Source: Erythroxylum novogranatense
Taxonomy: Eukaryota > Streptophyta > Magnoliopsida > Malpighiales > Erythroxylaceae
NCBI GenBank assembly: GCA_029891385.1
Contig: CM057231.1
Span: forward strand, 22,041,300 to 22,105,299
DNA: 64,000 nt
Direction: 5' to 3'
Shown: positions 47,637 through 58,494 of the stretch, one piece after another
Numbering within the stretch: position 1 is the first letter of the stretch
Layout of the letters: the number at the start of each line of letters is the position of its first letter
Notes under the pieces: model-generated
Database searches by the model: none
The model's input: the letters and a program-made list of their open reading frames with translations, nothing else
Told to the model about the DNA's origin: nothing
Translations under genes and position numbers: made by a program

Positions 47637-48075
47637 AGCTAAGTGAAGATCGCTTTAAAGAAATCGACGCAACCTCGATATGATGATGTTAACGGACCAT
47701 CCATCCGGTTTTCATAAAGACAAAGGCATGCAGACGGAGGAGTTAACGGACCATCCATCTTTTTTTTATAAAGACAAGATGCATGACAGACGGAGGAGTT
47801 AACAGACCATTCATCCGGTTTTTCTTTTTAAAGACAAGATAGTGGAGCAGTGGAATTAACACGTTAAGCGGTTTGAGACTTAAAACTTCTTTCCTGAGGA
47901 AAAATTTAAGAGGAAAAAGGTCATCGATCATCGAGAAGTACAATCGTTCTAGAATTTGCCATAAAATCCCTCAAAACTGACTTTTGGGATTTCTACCGAA
48001 TCGAGAAATTGCTGCTTCTCTGAAATCTCTCTGAAATCTTTTCAACCAAGTTCCTACTCAATCAGAATCAGCAAG

Positions 48076-50400
48076 ATGAATGTCAAGCCTATTTTGCGAG
48101 TTGATCCAGGAGCAAACTGGGGAAGATTGGTAAACTTCGAAGAACTAAGAAAGGAACAAATGGATATAGAGCCAGAGATAATAGCGGCAGGTTGGAGAAA
48201 CTTCTTTCAAATACGAGATCAAGTCTATCTCAAAGAAGTTTATGAGTTCTGGAAGAATACTAAAACAGTGGACGATACAATCGTGTCATATGTAGAAACA
48301 CACCCTGTTATAGTAACGAAGGAGTTAGTGGAGAAAGTCACTGAATATCCGAGGAGTGGAGTTCAACCTTTTAACATGGTGAAATGGATGACTAAGTTGA
48401 AGATGAACGAAGATGAAGTTACTCGTCAACTTTATGGATGTAACAACCTAATGAAAGGAGAGCCTCTTGGTCGGTACCAAAGCGAGGTATTGTTCGCGGT
48501 TCTTTGGATCGTGTGTTACCTAGAATAGGTTCACGACATCAGTCACTACCTGGATGAACAATGTATCCTTCATCTTCGAATCATCAACCAATAGATTTAC
48601 CATTTCGATTTTTAACTATATGGTAAAATCAATAAAGGATACGAACACCCTTCCGTATGGGATGTTGTTGACAAGAATATTTAGAGAAGCTGGCATCAGA
48701 TTGGATTGGGGAGTTCGACAGAAGGTATCTGTTAGAAGCTACATAGATTCAACATCGATTGCCAAAATGGGTCTGAGATTTTCAGATAGAAAATGAGCAG
48801 AAGCACCAAGAAAACCAACAACCGAGGGGAGCTAATCTCAAGAAATCCTCTATGAAGGAACAACATCACATTCTCGGGAACCAAAGTCGAGAAGTGTTCG
48901 ATTCTTTGAATCGGGTAACTTAAAGCGTAAAGGGAACCTCTGCTGAGTGACATTCCAAAGCAAGCAAAAAGGTCACCCAGAGCTGAAATTGTGCGACAAA
49001 AAGAAGCCACTCAATCCACACAATCAAGCCATTCAAAGCATTATGAAGGGCAGAGATCAAAAGCTACAAAGTCGCTGTCATCAATCCTTCAGAAAGATTC
49101 AGAAACTCAATCTCAAGGAAGTGGAAGAAAAAGAAAAGAAGAACCTGAGAAGAGAAAAATGCAATCTAAAAGGTCACCGAGGTTAAAGAAGATGAGTGCA
49201 AGAAAAGAAGAAACTTCAACAACAGAGGCAGAGTCTAAGAATGCAAGGCTAGAACGATCTATTGTTGATCTGTTGATTTTTTGAAGCTAATGTGGAAACT
49301 CCATCAAGATAGTGTGGAAGTTATTACGGATAATATTAAGGATTCTCACAATGTCCTTAATAATACATTTTTTGAAGAAGTAGTTTCTACTACTTTTCAG
49401 TCTTCAATTGTCCATAAACAAGTTGCTACACATGTTATGGGACAGAAGGCTACTAAAAAAGTTGTGAATGTAATGACCAATGTTCCATCCAAGTATTTAA
49501 CCTTTCGAAGAGAAAGTTGGGAACATAGATTGGTTGTTACAGAGGAGAAGAAGACCAAATCTGTTATCATCCGAGACAAACCAAAAAGATTTGTCAAAGC
49601 CTTCTTCAAATCAGTTGAATATGATAATGGCATTTTACATCTGTTGGATAGGGGCTACAAAAACTTTTATGATCAACTGAAGAGAGTTGCAAAAGAACCA
49701 TATCTACCAGAGCCATTTGGAGAGCGTCTCACTTCTTATCCAATCTTTCGACAAGATCACGGTGATCAAGGTGGTACCTGATTTACAACCACCAAATTTT
49801 TTTGAACTCAAGTATGAGAAAATGAAGCTGAAAGTTCAACCACAGCCAGTCTTGGATGACATGACTTCGATCGATTGCGTAAGCGGTGGCTGATTGATGA
49901 AGCATGTGAAAAGAAAAGAAGTGGTACCTCTATCTGCGTTTATCAAGATCCAGGATCAAGCCAAACTGAGGCTACAACAGATGATCCACAGGGAGGCACT
50001 ATCAGAAAGGGTCAATATTGCTCACTCGATTGGCAACTCGTAATGTTGTTATACTATTTTACGAACATTCTCGCTAAATCGACCTCGTGGGAGATCAACT
50101 CAATTCGAAGCTATGCCATGGTTTGGAAGCACCGTTTCACGATATCGTGATCCCTTTGATCTTGATATTCTGAACAAGTTGTATATGTTCCTCCACCTCT
50201 CCTACAAATCATTGAATCAAATGTCTCAAAAGAGAAGCTTATACAACAACGATTGCTATTGTTGAAAAGCAAGTTGTTGAGGCAGAATCCTCGATTGCAA
50301 ATGAATCATCAACTTTAAAGAAGCAAGTTCGTAAACTTGATAAGGATATGAAGAAAATTAAGAAGATGCTGAAAAAGTTGATGAAGCAGATTGAGAAATA
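48076..50400 (+). pseudogene. Envelope-like ORF of Sirevirus type, copy B
   Basis: The first frame (48076-48528, 150 codons) starts MNVKPILRVDPGANWGRLVN and contains KNTKTVDDTIVSYVETHPVI and NMVKWMTKLKMNEDEVTRQL. After a frameshift it continues with TTWMNNVSFIFESSTNRFTI, LPYGMLLTRIFREAGIRL (48650-48710) and a basic lysine/serine-rich region. Then come 49281-49781 (FRRESWEHRLVV, KPKRFVKAFFKSVEYDNGIL) and, in another frame, FFELKYEKMKLKVQPQPVLD. The end is a heptad-like STLKKQVRKLDKDMKKIKKM segment near 50330. The LPYGMLL region resembles the putative plant transposon protein domain found in envelope-like ORFs of SIRE/Athila elements. About four frameshifts would separate it from one ORF of roughly 770 codons. 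No signal peptide is evident. Confidence 0.65.
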
Positions 50401-50569
50401 GATTTTTGATTAATAACAAATAGGGGAGAAGGAAGAATCGTAAAGAAGAATCAATTTGAAAGGAAAAGCGTAGCGAATATTTTGTAAAAGCGAAGTTATT
50501 TCGATCTCTTAATACTTCTTTATATTTTGATACTTTTCATATTTCTAATTCACAAGTATTTGTTATCAT

Positions 50570-50581
50570 AAAAGGGGAGAA
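50570..50581 (+). other. Polypurine tract, copy B
   Basis: AAAAGGGGAGAA followed by the LTR start TGTTGGTCAAACC at 50582. It matches the tract of copy A in position and sequence. Confidence 0.8.
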
Positions 50582-51110
50582 TGTTGGTCAAACCGGACTT
50601 CACGTATTAAATAATTTTGATGACAAACAAAGAGAACTATACAACAAAGAGAAATATACAAATGAAAAGTAGTACGCATGAGAAAAATCAATGAAAGGAA
50701 GAAAAGGACGGAAGCTAAAAGAAAAGCGATTTAAAGCATTTTACTTAAAAATGCATTTAAAGCTAAAAGAAAAGGTACGGAAGCACTTTACTTAAAGATG
50801 ACGGAAGCTAAAAGAAAAGCAGACTAAGCACTTTACTTAAAGACAGAGGGAAGCTAAAAAAGCGAGACGGAACCATTTTACTAAAGATGACGGAAGCTAA
50901 AAAAGAAAACCGATTTTAAGCTAAGCAAAAAAGCAGGCTAAGCTTTTTACTAAAAGCGAAGCTAAGCAAAAATAGACGGAAGCTTTTTTCGAAAAGCAGA
51001 CGTAAGCATTTTACAAAAAGCAGACGGAAGCCTTAGGAACAGAAAAGCAGCCGATACAAAAAATCAGACGGAATCAATTGCTGTGTTTCTCTCTCTAACC
51101 CTTACTTTAT
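50582..51110 (+). repeat. 3' LTR start of copy B with AAGC repeat units
   Basis: After the LTR start and a GACAAACAAAGAGAA segment shared with copy A, a tandem region (50690-51060) repeats a unit like GACGGAAGCTAAAAGAAAAGC or CACTTTACTTAAAG. The right end of this LTR is not clear; recognisable text fades after about 51100. Confidence 0.6.
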
Positions 51111-51589
51111 CTAAATCGTATTTTCATATTAACAAGTTTTAAACTAGTTACACATTGACTTACGGTAAGTGTTTGAGAGAACAAGTCATATCTCTAAAGG
51201 GGTTAACGATAAGTTTATCACAATTCAACCCGCCCTTCTTGTGCATCTTGATCATATTATTGCTCAATATATTAACGTGTAATTTACTTTGAAGAATTGT
51301 AATAATAGATAGCATAATATAAAATCGCTTGTCTCCGTTTCAGTTCCTCGACATCATGTTCAAGTTCAATTTATATTAACATCCAATCTGAAATCTGAAG
51401 TCTGTAGTCCTCCATTGTTTTCCTAATATCGTGGTCAATTCTATTACGAATTGAGTTTCCTACCCAGTGCCCATAATGTTTTATAGCAAATCGATGTAGT
51501 TCGTCAAAGCTCGTTACTTCTCGACAAGAAAATTGAGCTTCCGCCCCTTTTCTCATTAAATGCGCTTTTGTGCTTCATTCTGCATTTGT

Positions 51590-52260
51590 GTTCAGATAAA
51601 TGCCCGCTTCTCAAATGCATCTTTATGTCTTCGTCGACGTTTGTATTCTCCATGCTAATTAGTTACGGGATGTTGCCTTGTTCAAGTTCAATTTAGATGA
51701 ATGCTTCCTACTCCAAAGATCCATTATGTTTTATAGCAAATTTGATGTATTTCGTCAAAGCTCATTACTTCTCTCGAAGAAAATTGAACTTCCGCTTTTT
51801 CGATTCCTCCGCCAGGCTTTGGCCTTTTAAATGCATCTTTATATCTTCGCCTAATTTTCTTATTGTCCGTCTGTATTGTTAACTTCGTCTACTTTTTCAA
51901 CTCGTGTATATTTTTAACTTCGCTCTACTTTTTCATCTCCGCTCATATTTATAACTTCGTCTACTTTTTCAATTCCATCTATTTTAAGTTCGCTACTTTC
52001 TCAATTCCATCTGCTTTTCTCTGCTTCCTCTGTCTTGTCAAGTTAGGTGTGTTAGAAGTGAGGAAAAGCGAGGCGATGGAAAACCAACAGAGCAAATCAC
52101 GTCCGAATTAACAAGCAGGACGATAGAATAAGCAAATCACCTCCCAATTAAGAAGCGAGACGATAGAAGTGAAACGACCAAATTCAGATATTGAAAATTA
52201 AAATGCAGACTCAAGTAAGACATAAAGCACAAAAAGTTAGAGCATAAAACTTACAAAGCG
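51590..52260 (-). repeat. Inverted counterpart of the 37.3-38.4 kb module
   Basis: It contains AAATGCATCTTTATGTCTTC, CTTCGTCTACTTTTTCAACT, GAAAAGCGAGGCGATGG and GCAAATCACCTCCCAATTA. These are reverse complements of text at 38040, 37500, 37430 and 37780. It is non-coding. Confidence 0.65.
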
Positions 52261-52619
52261 ATATGTCTTAAACTAGATGATTCCTCCTGATAATCCTCAA
52301 ACCTCTGCTTTGACAGAGGAGTTCCTTTCTGACATGAAAAAAATATATGTACAAGGAAAGAGAATGCCAACTCCCTCTCCTGTTCAACTCCGTCTTCTGT
52401 TGAAGTTCCCTCTGCTTTTCAATAGCTCTTATCCAAAAACTGATTCACACATTATGAATGACTACAAGAAAGATCAACATTGTTACAATCTTTCCATTAG
52501 ATTATCCGTCGAAGATAACAACATTCTTCATTCAAGTCTTGCTATTTTCTTAGAATCGCTTCTTTTTTGTACACAATCTTCATACTCAAACAGCTTTGAA
52601 TCTTATTTTTGCGTCTCGC

Positions 52620-52900
52620 TTCATTCGATTCTTTCCACCATTTTTCCACACTCAATGCTTTCAACCGCTTCTTGATTCTTCTTTCTTGAATCTTTCTGTA
52701 AAGCAGTTAATCAGTTGACTTCCTAACTAACTCGAATCGACTCTTGCATCCGCTTCGATTCTTCTCCTGCGCCTCATTATTCACGTCTTCGCTCTGCTTT
52801 TACTATTTGCATCTGCGTCGCTTTAGTATTCGCGTCTGCGTCATTTTATGCTGCGTCGCTTTGTTGAAGATTTTCCACTAGATTATCTATCGAAGATAAC
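52620..52900 (-). repeat. Sirevirus-family LTR fragment
   Basis: Text such as GCTTCTTGATTCTTCTTTCT, AATCAGTTGA, TAACTAACTCGAA and repeated GCGTCTGCGTC closely follows the LTR at 6276-7224 (about 6888-7090) in order and orientation. Compared with other parts of the block it is well preserved. Confidence 0.7.
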
Positions 52901-52944
52901 AACCGCTTTTGCTTTCATCTACTTTTGAACTTTCGTCCGTTCTT

Positions 52945-53520
52945 TTCTTTAAATTCGCTTTTCAACGTCTTACTACTTGAACGATTTTTGCTTCTTTGAG
53001 CATGTTCTTGTTCTTCTTTATTTAAAGCGATTCGGTTGATGTCATTTCAACTCCGATTAAATTTCACTTACCAATTCCATAATTCTTCTTGAGTATCTGA
53101 ATTGACTAATCCTTCTTGGAAAACATGTAACCCCATAAATCTACAAAGCAGATATCGAGACGTCTTTGCGTTATATCGAATAATCTTCTAACCGCTATAA
53201 TAATGTCAAATACTACCAATAACGTATTGCAGAAGTATTTTTCTTCTTTCATCTGCTTTTCAACGTCTTACTACTTCAACGTATTTTTGCTTCTTTGAGC
53301 TTGCTCTTGTTATTCTTTATTTAAAATACTTCAGTTGATGTCATTTCCAACTCGGATTAAATTTGACTTACCAATTCCATAATTCTTCAAGTATCTGAAT
53401 TGACTAATCAAATCTACAAAGCGATATCGAGACGTCTTTTCGTTATATCGAATAATCTTCTAGCTTCGCTATAATAATGTCAAATACTACCAATAACGTA
53501 TTGCAGAAGTAAACCAACTA
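52945..53520 (+). repeat. Two tandem copies of an about 275-bp unit
   Basis: Copy 1 (about 52945-53238) and copy 2 (about 53240-53515) share CTTACTACTT, TTTTTGCTTCTTTGAGC, CAATTCCATAATTCTT and GTATCTGAATTGACTAATC. They also share the AATAATCTTCTA and AATGTCAAATACTACCAATA segment that recurs in the 39.4-42.6 kb array. Copy 2 lacks a short stretch after GACTAATC. Non-coding. Confidence 0.8.
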
Positions 53521-53601
53521 GGAAAATCATTTGGAGTACTGACCTTTATTTAATAGTACGCAACTCTTCAAGTCTCACCTTCCATATGGTCCCCTAACAA
53601 A

Positions 53602-54042
53602 TCTATATTTAAACTTTATATCCTTTCTCCTCTAACTTCGGTCAAACAATTCCTGCCCTCTTCATTTCCCTTCTTCTTGTTTAACCTAAATACACCACAT
53701 TCTCCATTCCAGAAAGATAGCAATAGTCAAGGTTATAGTCGAATCATAAAGATAGCCAATGATCTCAAAGAAGTAAACTTCCTGACTAGGAAATTTATGA
53801 AGCACACATTAAAAAACTTATAGATTAACATATCTTTATACCGCGGGACGTCGTTAGTAGACATATAAACTATTTTTATCTTATCTGAAAGAAAGTTATT
53901 TCATCTTAGTTCTTCTCCCAATCGATGATTATTTCATTACATTTTCAAATTATTTTTTATTTAACTGTCATCTTAAATTTTGCCCTGCGTATAAATTCAC
54001 TGGGCATTTTCACTGCGCATTTGCGCGGTGTTAACCTGCTAG
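53602..54042 (+). mobile_element. Probable small non-autonomous Helitron (441 bp)
   Basis: The candidate starts TCTATATTTAAA after an A (53601) and ends CTAG at 54039-54042 before a T, matching the A/T insertion rule. Ten bases before CTAG is a hairpin: CTGCGC (54013-54018), loop ATTT, GCGCGG (54023-54028), one G-T pair. A second stem, TGCCC...GGGCA (53981-54005), lies just upstream. There is no RepHel coding. The 3' end is convincing; the 5' end is less so and could lie further left. Confidence 0.55.
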
Positions 54043-54550
54043 TTAATTTATAAAAACTGATCAATTAATTAATAAATTTATTAGGTTTTAACAATAAGGG
54101 TTGTTAAAATAAATCGAACCAGAAAATTAAAAACTAAATTGAAAAAATATATAATTCAAGATTTTTATAGTCGACTTAATCGAATTGATTGAATTTTTCA
54201 ATCATTGCTTATTATTATACCCATAGAATATCTTATTGCTTTGTATACTAAAACATGAGTGCTTTATTATATAAGTTTTGTTTGATAAATAGTTGATCAG
54301 TTATGTTTTGGTATATTAAGATGTATTTGGTTGTTTGACTATATCAAATCGTTGATAATCATGTTGAGTAATCAACTGATTAGGTTGACAGATTGAACTC
54401 AATATATTGTTTTTAGTAATGCTCTTATGAGAAGCGTTTTGCTCTAACGACTAAGAAATTAAGGGACAAAAAGACAATTATGCCCAAAAGTTATCACAAA
54501 AGAGGGATGAGAGAGAGAGAAAGAGATATAGATAAATAAGTATAAAGTGT
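54043..54550. other. AT-rich interval, no gene seen
   Basis: Non-coding AT-rich sequence between the Helitron end and the LINE, ending in a short GAGAGAGA run near 54508. No promoter, RNA gene or repeat that I can support. Confidence 0.5.
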
Positions 54551-54630
54551 AAATTCAAAAGAGAGAATGGAAAGGGCTCGGTTTGTGCTTAAATTCAAAA
54601 GAGAGAATGGAGGGGGCTCAGTTTGTGCTT
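54551..54630 (+). repeat. Tandem duplication of 40 bp
   Basis: The unit at 54551-54590 begins AAATTCAAAAGAGAGAATGG and ends GTTTGTGCTT. It is repeated at 54591-54630 with a few substitutions and no indel. It lies at the 5' side of the LINE remnant, where short tandem repeats are common in LINE leaders. Confidence 0.9.
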
Positions 54631-56612
54631 TCTCATGTGCCGATTGAGAATAATTTTCAAGTGGGACAACCCCTAGCCCTGATTTAGCTGACTCAACGGT
54701 TGTTGGTCCCATTTTGTCGGCTACTACTGAGTTGCATGCAAGACCATCACCTTCTTTTCGTGATTGTTTGGTAGGGCAGTCATCTAGGGAAAATTCCACT
54801 TCTTTTGTAAGTCAGAATTCGACTTTTGATCTTTGTAGTTAGTAGACGGAAAATTTTCATTTAGAGTATGAAGGGAATGATTACTTGCGACCGAAGGTTT
54901 TCGTTGATGATGATATTGTCCAAGAGGTTAGTGATAAGTGGAAAGAGGCTCTCATTATTAAAGTTTATGGGATGTCTATTAATTTTACGTACTTGGAGAA
55001 TCGATTGAACTTGCTTTAGAAGCCTTCTGCAGGATTGGATATTATTGATTTGGGATTTGATTTTTACCTTGCTAAGTTTGAAGAGAAGGAGGATATGTTG
55101 CGAATTGTGTCCGATGGTCCTTATATTGTTGGAGGTCTGCCATTATATATTCAGAAGTGAAAGCCTGGTTTTCAGCCATCTACAACTAGAATTTCCTCAA
55201 TGGTTTCTTGGGTTCGTTTTATTAAATTTCCAATGGAATTTTATAGTGATGAATTCCTATTTGCAGCAGCTAGTGCTGTTGGAACACCCTTTAAGGTAGA
55301 TAGGCAGACGTCCATGGCTACTAGAGGACGTTTTGCTAGAGTTTGTGTTAAATTGAATCTTGAACAATCTCTTATTCCTAAGGTCTTTATTGGAGGTGTA
55401 TGGTGGCGTGTGGAGTATGAAGAAATTTTAGGGTCTATTTAGGATGTGGCCGTGTCAATTATCGTATTGAAAATTGTCTAGAGGTGGTGGTTTCGGTGAC
55501 TATTGGGGTGGAGAACGCTAGTGTATCTAAGGATATGATGATGGTTGATGTTAGTTCAAATTCTAAAGAAAATATCTTTAGCCTATAGTTGGTTACACAA
55601 CGTAAACAAAGTCTACTCCTATTTCTCAGGAGAAGAACATATATAACATTATCACTGAAAATTGGTTTGAATGTTTGCAGGTGGAGGATAACGTGGTTGT
55701 CAAGGTGGATAAGGGTTCTGTTGGGCCTGGCAAGAGGATTTCTAATGTTAGTTGGCTGCGGTCCAAGAGATAAAGGCAAGAAGCCTGTGGTGGTTAAGGA
55801 GTTGGGAGGTCTGATAGTGAGAAGGGTCAGTTTCGGACTGGGCCTATTGTACGTAGGCATGTTTCTAAGGGTCCAAATGGTTGTAAATAGGAGAAAGGAG
55901 GCTTTAGAGGTTGGACAAAATTTTGGACCAAATGTAGAGGGTATGGTGTCTGATGCATCAGACCAGATTTTGGTCGTAGAATATTAGGTTCTTAGCATTT
56001 CGTCAACGAAGGTGCCTGTGTTGCCGGTGATTGATAATGTTAGTGGAAGGGTGGTGGCAAAATTTGTTTCAAATGAACCGAAACCTCCTGACCTAATTGC
56101 TAGTGACGTCATTGTGTGTAAGAAACCAATGGTAATTTCAAAAGCTCTGGCTAACAAAGTTAATTATGCGATGAATGAAGTAGTTTCGTTGGAGATCGAT
56201 GATGATATTTCAGATGATAAAGGAGATTGTAATGGTTGTTATTGGAGTCGAAGCCCACCTAGAAAGTGGTAAGTTTCTGGCTCCTTCTTTTAATTTATTT
56301 TGAATGGATTTAAAAATAATTCAGTGAAATTGAAGTGAAGTTACGAAGAGGGGTTTTTTGACCCATGTAAAAGAATTATATCGTCTTCATCTTCCGAACA
56401 TTCTGATTATTATGGAGCCTCGAATTTTGAATGAAAGAGCGATTAGGATGGCAAAGAAGGTAGGTTTTACTGACTTCTACCATTCTCATTATGTTGGTTT
56501 TGCTAGTGGTGTTTGGTTGTTTTGGAATAAGAATGTTTGTGATATAAGTTTGCTACGAATGGATACTCAGTTTATTCATTGTTCAGTTGATGTTAGGGGG
56601 AGTAGTAGTTAG
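54631..56612 (+). pseudogene. LINE (non-LTR) remnant: ORF1 with DUF4283 and start of endonuclease
   Basis: ORF1 in one main frame from about 54860 shows KWKEALIIKVYGMSINF, then LRIVSDGPYIVGGLPLYIQ, then SWVRFIKFPMEFY and MATRGRFARVCVKLNL, the DUF4283 domain of plant LINE ORF1 proteins. A degenerate zinc knuckle (LGCGRVNYRIENC, His replaced by Tyr, frameshifted) follows near 55435-55485. The second ORF begins near 56350 with THVKELYRLHLPNILIIMEP and FASGVWLFWN, the apurinic-type endonuclease start. It stops at 56612 where an hAT element is inserted; RT is not in the window. Several in-frame stops make it inactive. Confidence 0.8.
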
Positions 56613-56620
56613 TTTCTTAC

Positions 56621-57982
56621 TAGGGCCGTTCCTATAGTTTTATAGGCCCTGGGCGAAATTAAAAAAAAGCCCCAATAAATCGACAATATACTTAAGTTTA
56701 CATAGTTGTATGAAACATAAATGATTCAATTTATAAGTCACATAATCAACTAAATATTAAGTGATCATAACACTAACAAATATACAGAGGATCATGATTT
56801 ATGAAAAGCAATTTCTCCGTGCATTTCTAGATGCAAAATCATTAATAATATTATCAAGATCAATATTATCCAACATATCATTCTCAATACATAACATAGC
56901 TAAATCATTCAATCTTCTTGTGACATTGATGACCTTATGTAGGTTTTCAATAATTTTAACTTTGAAAAACTTCTCTCAGCTGATGCTGCAGTCACAGATA
57001 TAATCAATAGAATTCGATAAGCAATTGAAACATTTGGATAACAATCTGCAGCTTGAACAAATTCTAATATTTCAACTGATGACATTAACTCATTTGGCAA
57101 AGTCATTTGTAATACTTTTAATTCAGAAAAAAGATTATCTAAATCCTTATTAGACACATTATTATGAAAAAAAGTTGTCGTAAAATTAGTACAACATTCT
57201 CTTAATTCGTTATCATCTAATGACCTCGACTTCTTTGAATCAAATAAAAATCCAAAAATATTATCAAATGTCGTTAATTATGCAAATCTATTCTTTAACG
57301 AAGTAATTGTCATATCCACAACAACTAGAAAGTAATTAACCCTGAAAGAATCCTCAGCTGATTGTATTTCTTCATTATGGTTAATTTCATCAAATTGTTG
57401 TTTCCTAATAACACAACGTCTAGTTGAAAATGTAGGCTCTATATTCATCTCAAACGCAAGATTTTTGACAATATTCATATAGAGCTAAACCCTACATCTC
57501 TATATTTCTCAAAAAATACCATTACACCTTCTAATTGCTTTATGGTAGCATTAATGCACATAGATTTAGATTGCAACTTTTTACTCACAATGTTAATAGC
57601 GAATAAAATATCATACAAAATAATCATACCAAGTAAAAACTCAAAACTCTCAAGTACACTAACCAAGCTTTCTGCTTCACTTTTTGACTTGGCATCATCA
57701 CAAGATATAGATAATTTCATCAAAGCCAATCTTATTTGAGGAGCTTGAAATCTAATAGCTTTAACACTTTTTATTCGACTCTCCCAATGAGTGTTGGACA
57801 ATGATTTTATAGTTAAGCATAAAACATTATCAAGCAAAACCTTCCACCTTTTAGGAGAACTTGAAAATAATGCATATATACGTTGCATGGCTCCAAAAAA
57901 TGAAAAGTTTTAACACAAGAATGTGCCATATCACTAAGAGTAAGATTAAGATTATGACAAGCACATTGTAAGAAAATCCCGG
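56621..57982 (-). mobile_element. hAT transposon, left end at 56621, cut by a Copia LTR
   Basis: The left end reads TAGGGCCGTTCC at 56621, close to the TAGGGCCGGCCC-type end of many plant hAT elements with TTF/DUF4371 transposases, and interrupts the LINE. The transposase is encoded on the minus strand, with its C-terminus nearest this end. The right part is missing from 57983 because a Copia element is inserted in the transposase gene; the remainder would lie beyond the window. A possible 8-bp target duplication (TTTCTTAC, 56613-56620) cannot be checked. Confidence 0.75.
56800..57982 (-). pseudogene. hAT transposase (DUF4371 and dimerisation domain), broken and split
   Basis: Minus-strand pieces in order: FLQCACHNLNLTLSD (about 57970), LFSSSPKRWKVLLDN, SLSNTHWESRIKSVKAIR, SKKLQSKSMCINATIKQLEG (about 57570), FRVNYFLVVVDMTITSLKNR (about 57300), and the dimerisation domain YPNVSIAYRILL and ASAERSFSKLKLLKTY (about 57030-56930). 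A C-terminal tail ending near NDFASRNARR (about 56820) lies in a shifted frame. In this family the enzyme catalyses cut-and-paste transposition. Stops near 57480 and frameshifts near 57270 and 56910, plus the Copia insertion, inactivate it. Confidence 0.85.
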
Positions 57983-58452
57983 TGTATGCATCACATGCAC
58001 ACGGTGCGGAAAACAAAATTTTTTGTTCCGGGACCTTCCCGAAAGTCAGGATTCATGTGTCTATATAACAAAATCAAACCATAACGGCCAAAGGAGACCG
58101 TCTCTAACGGTATCCACGCAGAGATCGGAGAACCTAACCGAGGCAAACCCTTTGACCCGAGAATAGCTAGAACAAAGTAAAGATTGCTAGATCTTACCTT
58201 TATTCTTGGAGAGCTAGGAGAAACGATGAAGAAGAAAGCTTGGAGAGGAGATGAAGCTTGAAGATCGATGGTGAGAAGAGAGGAAAACTTTTTTCCTTCA
58301 AACCTTTCTTACTTCTTACAAAACCAACGATCATCCTCTTCTTTCTTTCATTTTTATCTTTCTTTTTGTCTTCTAGTCATTAAATGCAATTAATGACAAG
58401 GCATAAAAGAGAAGCTTCTAATGCTCCTTCTCATCTTTCCACGTAAACACAC

Positions 58453-58494
<42 letters not shown>

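Larger units (their letters stand above)
44323..50582 (+). repeat. Direct duplication of about 3.3 kb (pol end, envelope-like ORF, PPT, LTR start)
   Basis: Copy A starts near 44323 and copy B near 47637, both with CTAAGTGAAGAT in the end of RNase H. Each runs through a spacer with CATCCGGTTTTC words, an envelope-like ORF and a polypurine tract (47145-47156 and 50570-50581) to an LTR start (47157 TGTTAAGTCAAACC and 50582 TGTTGGTCAAACCGG). In copy A only about 480 bp of LTR remain before copy B begins. Copy B is better preserved. Confidence 0.8.
35650..53590. mobile_element. Composite block of decayed Sirevirus-family sequences, both orientations
   Basis: About 18 kb made mostly of pieces of one LTR/retroelement family. 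The same GCAGACGGAAGC or GTAGACGAAG words, TGTTAAGTCAAA LTR starts and AAAAGGGGAGA-type polypurine tracts occur on both strands. Minus-strand units dominate 39.3-42.8 kb, plus-strand units 43.8-51.1 kb and minus-strand LTR text again 51.6-53.5 kb. It is clearly related to the LTR at 6276-7224. Individual parts are listed separately. Most gaps between them are non-coding LTR or leader sequence. No intact element remains. Confidence 0.7.

Noticed and set aside
35650..54042. The whole 18-kb block as one giant Helitron ending at 54042
   Set aside because: Only the 3' end looks Helitron-like; no TC-type start near 35650 and no RepHel coding were seen, and the interior is LTR-retroelement sequence.
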